From Gammaproteobacteria bacterium (GTDB lineage Bacteria; Pseudomonadota; Gammaproteobacteria; Pseudomonadales; Oceanobacteraceae): DNA of 50,217 bases. The position numbers and the translations under genes are program-made. Below the pieces are notes generated by a model. The model did not search any database and was not told the DNA's origin. It saw only the letters and a program-made list of their open reading frames with translations. Positions 50,207 through 50,217 of this stretch are shown here, piece after piece. Each line of letters opens with the position of its first letter. Position 1 is the stretch's first letter. The stretch spans positions 1 to 50,217 of the forward strand of contig JABXIK010000003.1 in the NCBI GenBank assembly GCA_013373125.1. The letters are read 5' to 3'.

Positions 50207-50217
50207 ATGATATGAAA

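Overview
The window is the chromosomal replication-origin neighbourhood of a marine-type gammaproteobacterium. The gene order (atp operon, parB-parA-rsmG-mnmG, mnmE-yidC-yidD-rnpA-rpmH, then dnaA-dnaN-recF-gyrB, glyQS, trkAH, rsmB-fmt-def, dprA-tsaC-hemF-aroE) matches the Pseudomonas/Oceanospirillales type of origin region. Base composition looks moderately AT-leaning by eye. I infer an Oceanospirillales-like organism (Bermanella/Oleispira/Thalassolituus type) but cannot name a species. I see no rRNA, tRNA, CRISPR array, transposase or prophage.

Layout. 1-7.2 kb: complete F1Fo ATP synthase operon atpIBEFHAGDC on the minus strand, with a strong promoter before atpI and a terminator after atpC. 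7.3-11.9 kb: parB, parA, rsmG, mnmG (minus). 12.0-13.7 kb: a short plus-strand island with two lipoprotein genes (one unknown, one metallo-beta-lactamase-fold hydrolase) embedded in a field of DnaA-box sequences. 13.7-17.7 kb: mnmE, yidC, yidD, rnpA, rpmH (minus). 17.66-18.13 kb: the probable oriC, AT-rich with six DnaA boxes, the last over the -35 position of the dnaA promoter. 18.1-24.8 kb: dnaA, dnaN, recF (with two parS sites inside or at its end), gyrB, yegP-like gene (plus). 24.9-32.6 kb: outer-membrane barrel protein, acyltransferase, gmhB, glyS, glyQ, and a histidine kinase/TPR-response-regulator pair (minus). 32.8-39.8 kb: LpxL-type acyltransferase (plus), trkH, trkA, rsmB, fmt, def (minus). 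39.9-44.6 kb: LysM protein, dprA, tsaC, hemF, aroE (plus). 44.6-50.2 kb: a 61-residue protein and a HexR/RpiR regulator (minus), uvrD, a TRAP-type solute-binding lipoprotein and a LEA14-like lipoprotein (plus).

The genes are mostly core replication, segregation, translation and bioenergetics functions. ParA/ParB, the two parS sites and oriC form the segregation centre. RpmH, RnpA, YidD and YidC form the conserved ribosomal-protein/RNase P/membrane-insertion cluster.

The most interesting non-genic signals are these. (1) A dispersed family of 72-74 bp nested inverted-repeat elements (clear copies at 20.7, 36.6, 36.8 and 48.2 kb, possible diverged copy at 9.1 kb). Their outer arms differ completely in sequence between loci but stay complementary, while the head, tail and internal-loop sequences recur. 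(2) A second cluster of DnaA boxes at 12.05-12.73 kb, upstream of mnmG, which is where E. coli keeps oriC, in a chromosome that also has the Pseudomonas-type rpmH-dnaA origin. (3) Imperfect inverted GACGTC-rich blocks between rsmG and mnmG. I did not find a clearly new multi-gene system.
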